A stretch of 64,000 bases of DNA from Gaetbulibacter sp. 4G1 (GCF_002741945.1 NZ_MDVN01000022.1:248001-312000), one strand, 5' to 3'. Numbered from the stretch's first letter, positions 41,281-50,574 are shown. Program-made: numbers and translations. Notes: a model not told the origin generated them from the sequence alone.

Positions 41281-41304
41281 GCTTTTGAGTTAGTCACTCT
41301 TTTG

Positions 41305-42921
41305 TTAAAACGCATAGCGTTGTGGTCCGCCTCGTCTTATTTCTTCACTACAATGTTCTTCAAACTTTTTAAAGTTTTCTCTAAATGCATTGGTTAATTT
41401 AAATGCTGTTTTATAATAAGCATCGTCATCATTCCAAGTAGCTCGGGGGCTCAACACACTTGTTGGCACACCTGGACAAGTTCTTGGCTGCGCTACACCA
41501 AATACAGAGTGAATATGATAATCATCATAATTATACAATCCTAAATCACCGTTTAGCACTGCATTAATCATTGCACGTGTATATTTTAATTTCATTCTAG
41601 TACCAATTCCATAAGGCCCTCCGGTCCAGCCCGTATTAACTAACCAAACATTAACCCCAGATTCTTTCATCTTTTTGCTTAACATTTCAGCATACTTTGC
41701 TGGATGCAAGGGCATAAAAGGCGCTCCAAAACACGCTGAAAAAGAAGGCTGTGGCTCAACTACTCCAGCTTCAGTTCCAGCTACTTTTGCTGTATAACCA
41801 GAAATAAAATGGTAAGCGGCCTGACTTGGTGTTAATTTAGAAATTGGAGGCATTACACCAAAAGCATCAGCTGTTAAAAAGAATATATTTTTTGGGTTTT
41901 TCCCTATAGATGGTATTCTAATATTTTCAATATGATCTATCGGATAACTTACTCTAGTATTTTGTGTAATAGAAGTATCTTCAAAATTAACATGTCCATT
42001 TTCATCTAAAATTACATTTTCAAGAATAGCTCCCTTTTTAATGGCATCATATATTTCTGGTTCATTATCTCTCGATAAATTAATAACCTTAGCATAACAT
42101 CCACCTTCAAAATTAAACACTGTGTTTTCGTTGGTCCAACCGTGTTCATCATCCCCAATTAAACTTCTATTTGGGTCTGTAGATAAAGTGGTTTTTCCTG
42201 TACCAGATAATCCAAAGAAAATTGCAGTATCTTCATTTTTACCAACATTAGCACTACAGTGCATTGGTAATGTGTTTTTAAATACAGGAAGTATAAAGTT
42301 TAAAGCAGAGAAAATTCCTTTTTTTATTTCTCCAGTATAACCAGTACCTCCAATTAAAGCAATTTTTTTAGTAAAGTTTAAAATCGCAAAATTATGTTGA
42401 CGTGTACCATCTTCATCAGGAACCGCCATAAAACCAGGAGCATTAACTACTGTCCATTCTGGATTAAAATCTTTTAACTCATCTTCAGTTGGTCGTAAAA
42501 ACATGTTTGATGCAAATTGATTACTCCAAGCATATTCATTTACAACTCGAATGTTCAATTTATAATCTTCATCTGCGCAAGCAAAGCTATCTCTTACAAA
42601 AACCTCTTTGTTAGATAGATAGTTTACAACCTTATTATATAATGCATCAAACTTATCAGCATCAAAAGGAATGTTAATATCTCCCCACCAAATACGATCT
42701 TTGGTAATATCGTCTTTTACAATAAATCGATCTTTTGGAGACCGTCCTGTAAACTCGCCTGTATTAACTGCTAAAGCTCCAGAAGAGGCCTCTTTACCTT
42801 GCCCTTTTTCTATAGCAATATCATGAAGTTGATTTGGTGAAAGTTGATAATTTACTTTGGCATTTTTAATTCCGTATTCCTCTAACGAAATCGTTTTCGT
42901 AACTTGGTTGTTATTTACCAT
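41305..42921 (-). CDS. pckA: Phosphoenolpyruvate carboxykinase (ATP)
   Basis: The 538-residue ATP-type PEP carboxykinase converts oxaloacetate and ATP to PEP, CO2 and ADP (or the reverse during fermentation). The kinase P-loop GLSGTGKTTLS is at about 237-247, followed by the Mn/Mg-binding Asp pair in LIGDDEHGW; substrate-binding GEFTGRSPKDRF is near 55-66 and FLTADAFGVMPPISKL lies in the lid region. Length is typical. Monocistronic, with its own promoter and terminator. Confidence 0.97.
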   Translation of the reverse strand: MVNNNQVTKTISLEEYGIKNAKVNYQLSPNQLHDIAIEKGQGKEASSGALAVNTGEFTGRSPKDRFIVKDDITKDRIWWGDINIPFDADKFDALYNKVVNYLSNKEVFVRDSFACADEDYKLNIRVVNEYAWSNQFASNMFLRPTEDELKDFNPEWTVVNAPGFMAVPDEDGTRQHNFAILNFTKKIALIGGTGYTGEIKKGIFSALNFILPVFKNTLPMHCSANVGKNEDTAIFFGLSGTGKTTLSTDPNRSLIGDDEHGWTNENTVFNFEGGCYAKVINLSRDNEPEIYDAIKKGAILENVILDENGHVNFEDTSITQNTRVSYPIDHIENIRIPSIGKNPKNIFFLTADAFGVMPPISKLTPSQAAYHFISGYTAKVAGTEAGVVEPQPSFSACFGAPFMPLHPAKYAEMLSKKMKESGVNVWLVNTGWTGGPYGIGTRMKLKYTRAMINAVLNGDLGLYNYDDYHIHSVFGVAQPRTCPGVPTSVLSPRATWNDDDAYYKTAFKLTNAFRENFKKFEEHCSEEIRRGGPQRYAF

Positions 42922-42947
42922 TTTATGATGTAAAATTATTTATCTGG

Positions 42948-42955
42948 CAAAATTA
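42948..42955 (-). promoter_or_regulatory. -7 promoter box of pckA
   Basis: CAAAATTA on the plus strand reads TAATTTTG on the minus strand, matching TAnnTTTG, 27 bp before the pckA start. Confidence 0.45.
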
Positions 42956-42987
42956 AAACTTTATTTTAAAGTATCTACAAAATACTA

Positions 42988-43380
42988 CTATTTATCACCC
43001 TTATTTTTTGCGAAATCGATAATCAACAAAAACCACGCTATAATTAATAGTAATCCTCCTATTGGAGTTATAAAGGCAATACTTTTAAAATTGAATGCTG
43101 TTAATGTATTTGTTGCTAAACCATAAATAGAGCCCGAAAAGAAAAGCACACCTATTAATACAAAATAGAAAATAAAGCGTTTTGTTTTTTGAGATATAAT
43201 CGAGTTGCTGCCCACAAACAATAGTAGAATAGCATGATACATTTGATAACGCACACCAGTTTCAAAAGTTTGTAATGATTCTGTCGATATTAATTCCTTA
43301 AGTCCGTGCGCACCAAAAGCCCCAAAAACAACACTGGTTAAACCTAAAATAGATGCAGTAATTAAAATTTTCTTGTTCAT
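42988..43380 (-). CDS. DUF423 membrane protein
   Basis: A 130-residue protein with four predicted membrane helices and the DUF423 signature SVVFGAFGAHGLKELISTESLQTFETGVRYQMYHAILL (first helix through second, residues about 17-54). The family (YgdD/YwdK) is widespread and uncharacterised. It lies upstream of pckA on the same strand with 66 bp between and probably has an independent transcript. Confidence 0.87.
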   Translation of the reverse strand: MNKKILITASILGLTSVVFGAFGAHGLKELISTESLQTFETGVRYQMYHAILLLFVGSNSIISQKTKRFIFYFVLIGVLFFSGSIYGLATNTLTAFNFKSIAFITPIGGLLLIIAWFLLIIDFAKNKGDK

Positions 43381-43492
43381 AATTAATATAGATTATTCGT
43401 AAAAAATCGTTTTTATATTTATTAAATTCGCAAAATCAATCTGCTTTTTAGCATACTTAATTAAAAAACAAAATTACTCAACAAATCTCACT

Positions 43493-44857
43493 ATGCGAAA
43501 GATTTTAGTTATTGGTTCTGGAAAATCGACATCATATCTTATAAAATATTTATTAGATAAGTCTACATCTGAAAACCTGCACATTACCATTGGCGACTTA
43601 CATATAAAAAATGCTGAAAAGCTAATTGGCAATCATGAAAACGCTACAGCCATAACACTAGATGTGTTTAATGAAAATTCGCGTGTTGAGGCTATTAAAA
43701 ATGCTGACATTGTAGTATCTATGCTTCCTGCGCGTTTTCATATAGAAGTTGCAAAAAACTGCATTACCTATAAAAAACATATGGTAACGGCTTCATATGT
43801 AAGCCCAGAAATGCAAGCTTTACATGATGATGCCAAAGCAAACGGACTTGTTTTAATGAATGAAATTGGTGTAGATCCTGGTATAGACCATATGAGTGCT
43901 ATGCAAGTTTTAGATAATATTAGAAGTAAAGGAGGCAAAATTATTTTATTTGAATCTTTTACTGGCGGGCTTGTAGCACCAGAAAGTGATACTAATTTAT
44001 GGAACTATAAGTTTACATGGAATCCCAGAAATGTTGTTGTAGCTGGGCAAGGCAGTGCTGCAAAATTTTTACAAGAAGGCACTTATAAATATATACCGTA
44101 CAATCGTTTATTTAGACGTACCGAGTTTTTAGAAGTTGATGGTTTTGGTCGTTTTGAAGTATATGCTAATCGCGACTCTTTAAAGTATCAAAGCGTTTAT
44201 GGTTTAGATAATATTAAAACTTTATATCGAGGTACTATGCGTCGCGTTGGTTTTAGTCGTGCTTGGAATATTTTTGTAACCTTAGGAATGACTGATGACA
44301 GCTATACTATTGACGATAGTGAAAACATGAGTTACCGCGATTTTGTTAATGCTTTTTTAACTTATAGCCCTACTGACTCTGTAGAACTAAAATTAAGGCA
44401 TGCCCTTAAAATAGATCAAGACGATATTGTTTGGGATAAACTAGTTGAACTCGATATTTTTAATGATAAAAAACGAGTTGAACTAAAAAAGGCAACACCT
44501 GCCCAAATTCTTCAAAAAATATTAATGGATAGTTGGACATTAAAAGAAGACGATAAAGATATGATTGTTATGTACCATAAATTTGGGTACGAACTTAATG
44601 GCAAAAAACACCAAATAGATGCTACTATGGTTGCAGTAGGAGAAGATCAAACCTATACTGCTATGGCAAAAACCGTTGGCTTACCAGTTGCCATTGCTAC
44701 ACTTGCCATATTAAACAAAAAAATTACAACGCCTGGTGTACAAATGCCTATTACTAAAGAAGTTTATGAGCCTATTTTAGAAGAGCTAAAAGATTTTGGT
44801 GTTCAATTTAACGAAAAAGAAGTGCCTTATTTAGGTTACAATCCTTTAAATAATTAA
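43493..44857 (+). CDS. Saccharopine dehydrogenase family protein
   Basis: A 454-residue protein with an N-terminal Rossmann domain (KILVIGSGKSTSYLIKYLL, VVSMLPARFHIEVAKNCITYKKHMVTASYVSPEM, around residues 1-110) and the GVDPGIDHMSAMQVLD substrate-domain signature. It belongs to the glutamate-forming saccharopine reductase (LYS9) branch, which interconverts alpha-aminoadipate semialdehyde plus glutamate and saccharopine. With the glutaryl-CoA dehydrogenase-type enzyme at 19917 it would fit lysine degradation, although a partner lysine-forming half is not in the window. Confidence 0.87.
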   Translation: MRKILVIGSGKSTSYLIKYLLDKSTSENLHITIGDLHIKNAEKLIGNHENATAITLDVFNENSRVEAIKNADIVVSMLPARFHIEVAKNCITYKKHMVTASYVSPEMQALHDDAKANGLVLMNEIGVDPGIDHMSAMQVLDNIRSKGGKIILFESFTGGLVAPESDTNLWNYKFTWNPRNVVVAGQGSAAKFLQEGTYKYIPYNRLFRRTEFLEVDGFGRFEVYANRDSLKYQSVYGLDNIKTLYRGTMRRVGFSRAWNIFVTLGMTDDSYTIDDSENMSYRDFVNAFLTYSPTDSVELKLRHALKIDQDDIVWDKLVELDIFNDKKRVELKKATPAQILQKILMDSWTLKEDDKDMIVMYHKFGYELNGKKHQIDATMVAVGEDQTYTAMAKTVGLPVAIATLAILNKKITTPGVQMPITKEVYEPILEELKDFGVQFNEKEVPYLGYNPLNN

Positions 44858-44860
44858 TAT

Positions 44861-44947
44861 TTGGGCGTTACCACAAGGGTCGCGCTTTTTGTTGCAATCT
44901 TTTTTTCGTGCCTCAAAAAAAGGATTTCCACTACAATCGCTAACGCG
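44861..44947 (+). repeat. Structured intergenic element, copy C (short form)
   Basis: It starts TTGGGCGTTACC, continues GTCGCGCTTTTTGTTGCAAT, has a compact hairpin of T7 and A7 around CGTGCCTC (about 44900-44921), and ends AAGGATTTCCACTACAATCG followed by CTAACGCGGG. Block order and orientation equal copies A and B, but the internal stem is replaced by a short T/A stem. Confidence 0.72.
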
Positions 44948-44965
44948 GGAATTTGAAGGTTCGTT

Positions 44966-45099
44966 TAACGTTTATGTATAAGATTAGTGGCGTGGTTTGA
45001 CACCGATATTTAATAAACAAATACTTGCCAGCGAAAAATTCCGAAGGAATTTTCCAAGTAGGCTATAACCAAGCCATTAATTTTATACTTTGTTGCCAA
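44966..45099. repeat. Long inverted-repeat element with nested hairpin
   Basis: Two 22-nt arms at 44976-44997 and 45067-45088 are inverted copies with 19 Watson-Crick pairs, two G-T pairs and one mismatch. Nested inside is a perfect 8-bp hairpin AAAATTCC (45035-45042) / GGAATTTT (45046-45053) with loop GAA. It lies directly behind copy C and ahead of the 3' end of the T9SS gene. I associate the surrounding text (ATTAGTGGCGTGGTTTG, ACCAAGCCATTAATTTTATA) with dispersed repeats in Flavobacteriia, but only one copy is in this window. Confidence 0.65.
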
Positions 45100-45107
45100 T
45101 AGTATTT

Positions 45108-47606
45108 TTATTCTTTAATAAATTTTTTAATTTCTGAATTCCCTATTTCGTCTTTTATTTTTATAAAATATAGTCCAGTATTTAGTAAAGAAACATCAAT
45201 AGTGGTTTTATCAATTTGGTATACAACTATTTGCCCTAAATTATTATATATCTCTATTTCACTTATTCTTGATTTTGATTTAATGTTAAAGAGACCAACT
45301 GTTGGGTTCGGATATATTTGAAAACTTGATAATTCGGTTTTATTTATACTCAATGTATTAGCTATTTCTGTACTAACCGTATTAGTTATTATAGGTAAAT
45401 TAAAATCAAAGAAAATATCAGCTTTATTTAGCATAATATCTCCAATAGCAATACTTTCTTTTGGCTTTATTTTATAAGCTATAAATCCATGAGAGTTCGG
45501 TTCATCAGTAGTGCTATCTGGTAAATAAATACCATTAAAAATAAAAGACACTTGATTGCCATCTTTGATTTCAACACGGTTTGTATGGCTATAACTTTCT
45601 AATTGTATGGTATTCCAATCTAGATTGGGGTCTAAAATATTATCTACTCTAACATTAATTGCATCTGCTGTTCCTGTATTTTGAAAACGGATAATATAGT
45701 GTAAATATTCGTCAGTATCTTCTAGTAAAATTTCATTTCCCTCTAAAACAAGAATATCATTTGGATCATAAGAACCAATTACTGTTTGATTCAATTCAAA
45801 AACATTATCATCTTCTGTATAATCTTCTGAAACAGGGTTTATCAATGCTACAAAACTTAGAACATCGTTAATATTGGTTGTCGGAGGTGCTTTTACATTA
45901 AAATCTACATCTATAATTCTTGTTTCAAAAGGGTTTAAGCCAGTGTAATTAAAAGTAAGTGAATTGATTATTTGTTCAGAAGCAATCTCACTAGCAGTTA
46001 TAAAGCTTAGTTTTGAATCATCAAACTCTAATATTATGGTACCACTTAATTGATTTGTACCTACATTATTTAAAACTATTTGATAACTAGCATCAAAACC
46101 TGGCCTTGCTTGACTAGTTGGTAATAAACTTATGCTAACATCATTTATCTTTTGTGTAGGTGCTAGACAAAAATCTGCGGTGTCTGTATTACTAAGTCCT
46201 ACAAAATTAGAGCTATGAAAATCTGGACTTAAAGTATAAAATTCAGGAATTTTAGTAGTTATTGAAGTTGTAAAATCTCCAGGATTCGTATAAATTAAAT
46301 AGTTGCCGTTAGGTTGAGTAAAAGTTGAAAAACTATTCGTTCCATTGTCTGAAGTTACCATTATGGAGGGTGTCGATAAATCATTACTATCACAACCATT
46401 TAAATCTGTATCTGAAAGAATATTACCTTCGATAGTATTTCCTAAAAGACCTAAATTCTCAAACCAAACAACTTCATCATCAAGTCTAATTGGAATTACT
46501 ATGTCAATATCACCATCAAAATCAATATCACCTTTGCCTATTCCTTTTGGATAATTTAGTTCCGCATCAGCTATTTCTTGGCGAGCACCAAAATTTCCTT
46601 TTGCGTCAACATTTTCATACCAAAATATTTTCCTTTCGGAATATGATAGACAAATAATATCCTGATCACCATCATTATCAATGTCTATTGAAGTAGACCA
46701 ATAAAATGAGGTGTCGTTTACATCTATAACTTTTTCATCTCCAAAACTTCCTAATGAATCTTCATTTTCATACCAAACAATTCTATCATTTCTTCCTATA
46801 GAGCTAATTCCTGAAATAATGTCTCCATCTCCATCTTTGTCTATATCAGATATATAAATTTCAGTTGGTCTTTCATATATAGACCCACTTACTTCGTTAG
46901 TGATTATTTTTCTACCGGAAAAAGTTCCTAGCACTTCTAAGTTCTCAAATAAATAAACATCATGACGAAGAGTAACTATAACATCCAAATCATTATCATC
47001 ATCAATATCATAAGTTAGAATTTCATCAACAAAGTCATTAAACCCAGATATACCTCTCTCAAAAGACCATCCAAGAAATCCATATTGATTAATGCCTAAG
47101 TTTTTATGCCAAACTAAACCGTCATTGTTACCTCCGCTTCCTGAAGGTCTCATCGTAGCAACTACTACATCAAGAAGTCCATCTTTATCAATGTCTACAA
47201 CAGAGAATGATTCTCTAATACTATATTCTGTTGGAATAGTTATTTTATCAGAGAAATTCCCAAAACCATCGGTGTTTTCATAATAACTGAGTCTTCCAGA
47301 ACTAATTAAAATATCCATGTCACTATCATTATCAATATCAACTACTTTAATAACAGAAAACCCAGAACCCTCATCAATAATTTTTTCATTTGAAAATGAA
47401 CCCACTCCATCAATGTTTTCAAACCAAACTAACTTATTTGAGTTATTCGCAACGATGTCTAAATCACCATCGCTGTCTAAATCTACTGCCCGCGTAGATG
47501 ATGCTGATTCAAAGGTTGTCGATAAACTATGTTTTTGAAACCCAATTTGAGCATTGATATTTATAAACATTGTAATTGAGATGAGCTGAAGTAGTTTTTT
47601 TTTCAT
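45108..47606 (-). CDS. Secreted FG-GAP/VCBS repeat protein with T9SS sorting domain
   Basis: An 832-residue protein: Sec signal peptide (ends INA), at least seven FG-GAP/VCBS-like repeats with the calcium-binding pattern DxDxDGDxD (DLDSDGDLDIVANN, DIDNDSDMDILIS, DIDKDGLLDVVVA, DIDNDGDQDIICL) over about 30-385, a SD-repeat/CARDB-like beta region (about 480-640), a DUF11-like block (YIIRFQNTGTADAINVRVDNILDPNLDWNTI) and a T9SS type A sorting domain at the C-terminus (FQIYPNPTVGLFNIKS). It is exported by type IX secretion and probably acts as an adhesin or polysaccharide/cell-surface protein. Monocistronic. Confidence 0.87.
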   Translation of the reverse strand: MKKKLLQLISITMFININAQIGFQKHSLSTTFESASSTRAVDLDSDGDLDIVANNSNKLVWFENIDGVGSFSNEKIIDEGSGFSVIKVVDIDNDSDMDILISSGRLSYYENTDGFGNFSDKITIPTEYSIRESFSVVDIDKDGLLDVVVATMRPSGSGGNNDGLVWHKNLGINQYGFLGWSFERGISGFNDFVDEILTYDIDDDNDLDVIVTLRHDVYLFENLEVLGTFSGRKIITNEVSGSIYERPTEIYISDIDKDGDGDIISGISSIGRNDRIVWYENEDSLGSFGDEKVIDVNDTSFYWSTSIDIDNDGDQDIICLSYSERKIFWYENVDAKGNFGARQEIADAELNYPKGIGKGDIDFDGDIDIVIPIRLDDEVVWFENLGLLGNTIEGNILSDTDLNGCDSNDLSTPSIMVTSDNGTNSFSTFTQPNGNYLIYTNPGDFTTSITTKIPEFYTLSPDFHSSNFVGLSNTDTADFCLAPTQKINDVSISLLPTSQARPGFDASYQIVLNNVGTNQLSGTIILEFDDSKLSFITASEIASEQIINSLTFNYTGLNPFETRIIDVDFNVKAPPTTNINDVLSFVALINPVSEDYTEDDNVFELNQTVIGSYDPNDILVLEGNEILLEDTDEYLHYIIRFQNTGTADAINVRVDNILDPNLDWNTIQLESYSHTNRVEIKDGNQVSFIFNGIYLPDSTTDEPNSHGFIAYKIKPKESIAIGDIMLNKADIFFDFNLPIITNTVSTEIANTLSINKTELSSFQIYPNPTVGLFNIKSKSRISEIEIYNNLGQIVVYQIDKTTIDVSLLNTGLYFIKIKDEIGNSEIKKFIKE

Positions 47607-47837
47607 TTAAGTTGTATTCTTTTTGATATTATTGGTAATGTTTTTTTACGGATATGTGTCGTTTTAATAACTTATATCCGATGTTAAACGAAGTTAGCTA
47701 AATTTTCTGACAAAGTTAACTTCTATTCCGCACAAAGCATAGTTTCAATTTAAAACCAAATGATTACTTTTATGTTTTAAAACAAAACAGAATAACAAAA
47801 TTCCCTTCTTCAAGGAAATGACATAAATAATTTATTA

Positions 47838-48308
47838 ATGAAAGTTATAAATCAAAACATACACATTGATGGTATTGATAAAAAGATACTTAGAGCTTTA
47901 ATGGGAGATGCCCGAACTCCAATTCTAGAAATAGCCAGAAATGTTGGTATTTCTGGAGCTGCCATTCATCAACGCTTACGTAAACTAGAAAAATCTGGAT
48001 TAATTTCTGGCTCTAAATTTGTAATCAACCCAAAAGTGTTGGGCTATACTACTATGGCTTTTATTGGTATTTATTTAGATAAAGCCATCAGTAATCCTGA
48101 AGCTGTTAAACAACTTAAAAAAATACCTGAGGTTTTAGAATGCCATTATACTACTGGTAACTGGAGTGTTTTTATTAAAATACTGTGTAAAGACAACGAA
48201 CACTTAATGCATTTATTAAATAGAGAAATTCAATCTATCTCTGGTGTTTCGCGTACCGAAACTTTTATTTCTTTAGACCAACAAATTGATAGACAGATAA
48301 GTATATAG
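47838..48308 (+). CDS. Lrp/AsnC-family regulator
   Basis: A 156-residue regulator with an N-terminal helix-turn-helix (GIDKKILRALMGDARTPILEIARNVGISGAAIHQRLRKLEKSGLI, core residues 13-57) and a C-terminal RAM/ASNC_trans ligand domain (GYTTMAFIGIYLD, VLECHYTTGNWSVFIKILC). Such proteins sense amino acids and bind DNA as octamers or dimers. The next gene, 95 bp downstream, carries a 22-bp palindrome in front of it that could be its target (inference). Confidence 0.9.
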   Translation: MKVINQNIHIDGIDKKILRALMGDARTPILEIARNVGISGAAIHQRLRKLEKSGLISGSKFVINPKVLGYTTMAFIGIYLDKAISNPEAVKQLKKIPEVLECHYTTGNWSVFIKILCKDNEHLMHLLNREIQSISGVSRTETFISLDQQIDRQISI

Positions 48309-48357
48309 AAAATATTTTTTAATCAAATTTATTATAAGATTTTATTTATTCTTGGAA

Positions 48358-48379
48358 TGGTTATTGTAAAAAATAACCA
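48358..48379 (+). promoter_or_regulatory. 22-bp palindrome upstream of the outer-membrane protein gene
   Basis: TGGTTATT, spacer GTAAAA and AATAACCA form a perfect 8-bp inverted repeat between the lrp-family gene and the ATG at 48404 (25 bp away). It could be an operator for the Lrp-type regulator; no T tract follows, so it is unlikely to be a terminator. Confidence 0.45.
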
Positions 48380-48403
48380 AATCAATTTAAAAAACATAAT
48401 CTT

Positions 48404-48952
48404 ATGAAAAAAGCTTACTTACTATTACTAGTTGCAATTTTATTATCTACATCTTTATTCTCTCAAGAAGAAACAAATGATGAAACCATTTCTTCTGAAA
48501 ATTTTAATGAATTTAAACTCAATGGCCTTTACCTTGTTCTTGGTGCTTTTGATGTTACCTACGAACGAACTATTAACGAAGAGTCTGCTTTTGGTTTAAA
48601 TGTATTTCTTCCTTTTGATGATGACGTAAATGATGATGTTAACTACTATATTTCGCCTTATTATCGTTTTTATTTTGGCAATAAATACGCTGCAGGTTTT
48701 TTTGTAGAAGGGTTTGGAATGTTAAACTCTATAAATGATTACAGACTTTCTAGTGATGGATTTGATACCATTTTGCAAGAAGAAAATATTACTGATTTTG
48801 CTTTAGGAATTGGTTTAGGTGGAAAATGGATTACTAATAGTGGATTTATTGGAGAGCTAAACTTAGGCTTTGGTAGAAACCTATTCAATAATGACAGATA
48901 CGATTACGAAATTATTGGCAAAATAGGTATTAGTGTTGGTTATAGATTCTAA
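48404..48952 (+). CDS. Outer-membrane beta-barrel protein
   Basis: A 182-residue protein with a Sec signal peptide (MKKAYLLLLVAILLSTSLFSQEE) followed by alternating hydrophobic beta strands typical of small outer-membrane barrels: LNGLYLVLGAFDVTYERTI, YYISPYYRFYFGNKYAAGFFVEGFGML, DFALGIGLGGKWITNSGFIGELNLGFGRNLF and a final aromatic IGKIGISVGYRF. Size and pattern fit a DUF3575-like family protein; I am not sure of the family name. It may be regulated by the upstream Lrp protein. A strong terminator follows. Confidence 0.72.
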   Translation: MKKAYLLLLVAILLSTSLFSQEETNDETISSENFNEFKLNGLYLVLGAFDVTYERTINEESAFGLNVFLPFDDDVNDDVNYYISPYYRFYFGNKYAAGFFVEGFGMLNSINDYRLSSDGFDTILQEENITDFALGIGLGGKWITNSGFIGELNLGFGRNLFNNDRYDYEIIGKIGISVGYRF

Positions 48953-48958
48953 TAAATA

Positions 48959-48990
48959 ACAAAAACCCAAGCTAAAGCTTGGGTTTTTGT
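48959..48990. terminator. Bidirectional terminator between the barrel gene and glyQS
   Basis: Arms at 48959-48973 and 48976-48990 (core ACCCAAGCT / AGCTTGGGT) form a perfect 15-bp stem with loop AA and flanking A/T runs, serving both convergent genes. Confidence 0.88.
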
Positions 48991-49020
48991 TTAATTTAAA
49001 TATTCTAGTATTATAAAGAA

Positions 49021-50562
49021 CTACATCTTCATTAACCAAGAACGCACATCTACTTCTTGTTTAATAATATGGCGTAAATCTTCAATCTTTACACGCTCTT
49101 GTTCCATAGAGTCTCTATGGCGAATCGTTACAGTGTTATCTTCTATAGTATCATGATCAACAGTAATACAAAATGGTGTTCCGTTGGCATCTTGTCTTCT
49201 ATAACGTCTTCCAACTGCATCTTTTTCATCATATATTACATTAAAATCCCATTTCAAATCTTCTACAATTTTACGTGCTATTTCTGGTAATCCGTCTCTT
49301 TTAATTAAAGGTAAAATCGCTGCTTTTACTGGCGCTAAAACACTTGGTAGTTTTAGTACGGTACGCGTTGTACCATTTTCCAGTTCTTCTTCTTGTAAAG
49401 CGTTTGAGAACACTGCTAAAAACATACGATCCAAACCAATTGAAGTTTCTAACACGTAAGGCGTATAACTTGCATTTTCTTCATGGTCGAAATATTGTAA
49501 TTTCTTTCCAGAATATTCTTCGTGCGCTTTTAAATCGAAATCGGTTCTTGAGTGAATGCCTTCCAATTCTTTAAATCCAAATGGGAATTTGAATTCAATA
49601 TCAGCAGCAGCATCAGCATAATGAGCCAATTTTTCATGGTCATGAAAACGGTATTTATCTTCACCCATTCCTAAAGACAAATGCCATTTCATTCTAGCTT
49701 CTTTCCAATGCTCGTACCATTTTTGTTGAGTTCCTGGTTTTATAAAAAACTGCATCTCCATTTGTTCAAACTCGCGCATTCTAAAAATAAATTGTCTTGC
49801 AACAATCTCATTCCTAAAAGCTTTACCTGTTTGCGCAATACCGAACGGAATTTTCATTCTCCCCGTTTTTTGCACATTTAAAAAGTTTACAAAAATACCT
49901 TGAGCGGTTTCTGGACGTAAATATAAATCCATCGCACTTTCGGCAGAAGCGCCAAGCTTGGTTCCAAACATTAAATTAAATTGCTTAACATCTGTCCAGT
50001 TTTTACTTCCTGTTAATGGGTCTGCAATTTCTAATTCTTCAATTAGTGCTTTAACATCAGCTAAATCTTCATTCTCCAAAGATTTTGCCATCCGCGAAAG
50101 CGTAGCTTTTATTTTTTCTTGATATCCAACAACACGCCCGTTAGTAGAAACAAACTCTTCTTTATTAAAAGCATCGCCAAAACGTTTTGCAGCTTTTTTA
50201 ACCTCTTTATCTATTTTAGCTTCAATTTTGGCACAATAGTCTTCAATTAAAACATCAGCGCGATAACGCTTTTTAGAATCTTTATTATCAATTAACGGAT
50301 CGTTAAACGCATCAACGTGCCCCGAGGCTTTCCATGTGGTTGGGTGCATAAATATAGCTGCATCAATACCTACTATATTTTCATTCATTTGCACCATGGC
50401 TTTCCACCAATAGTCGCGTATATTTTTCTTTAACTCTGCTCCGTTTTGTGCATAGTCATAAACTGCACTTAAACCGTCATAAATTTCACTGCTTTGAAAT
50501 ACATATCCGTATTCCTTTGCATGCGAAACCACCTTCTTAAATTGATCATCTTGATTTGCCAT
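49021..50562 (-). CDS. glyS: Glycyl-tRNA synthetase (alpha2 type)
   Basis: The 513-residue class II synthetase is the dimeric type: MANQDDQFKKVVSHAKEYG at the start, motif 2 in AQTGKAFRNEIVARQFIFRMREFEQMEMQFF, motif 3 with YVLETSIGLDRMFLA, and a C-terminal anticodon-binding domain ending YRRQDANGTPFCITVDHDTIEDNTVTIRHRDS. It charges tRNA-Gly. A -7 promoter box ends only 5 bp before the start codon, so the mRNA may be nearly leaderless. Monocistronic. Confidence 0.97.
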   Translation of the reverse strand: MANQDDQFKKVVSHAKEYGYVFQSSEIYDGLSAVYDYAQNGAELKKNIRDYWWKAMVQMNENIVGIDAAIFMHPTTWKASGHVDAFNDPLIDNKDSKKRYRADVLIEDYCAKIEAKIDKEVKKAAKRFGDAFNKEEFVSTNGRVVGYQEKIKATLSRMAKSLENEDLADVKALIEELEIADPLTGSKNWTDVKQFNLMFGTKLGASAESAMDLYLRPETAQGIFVNFLNVQKTGRMKIPFGIAQTGKAFRNEIVARQFIFRMREFEQMEMQFFIKPGTQQKWYEHWKEARMKWHLSLGMGEDKYRFHDHEKLAHYADAAADIEFKFPFGFKELEGIHSRTDFDLKAHEEYSGKKLQYFDHEENASYTPYVLETSIGLDRMFLAVFSNALQEEELENGTTRTVLKLPSVLAPVKAAILPLIKRDGLPEIARKIVEDLKWDFNVIYDEKDAVGRRYRRQDANGTPFCITVDHDTIEDNTVTIRHRDSMEQERVKIEDLRHIIKQEVDVRSWLMKM

Positions 50563-50566
50563 GGTG

Positions 50567-50574
50567 CAAAAATA
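50567..50574 (-). promoter_or_regulatory. -7 promoter box directly before glyS
   Basis: CAAAAATA on the plus strand reads TATTTTTG on the minus strand, fitting TAnnTTTG. It ends 5 bp before the glyS ATG, which would put the transcription start at or next to the start codon. Confidence 0.45.

Noticed and set aside
47649-47680. CGGATAT / ATATCCG dyad upstream of the FG-GAP gene
   Set aside because: Short arms and an 18-bp gap; may be the remnant of a repeat but no second copy in the window supports it.
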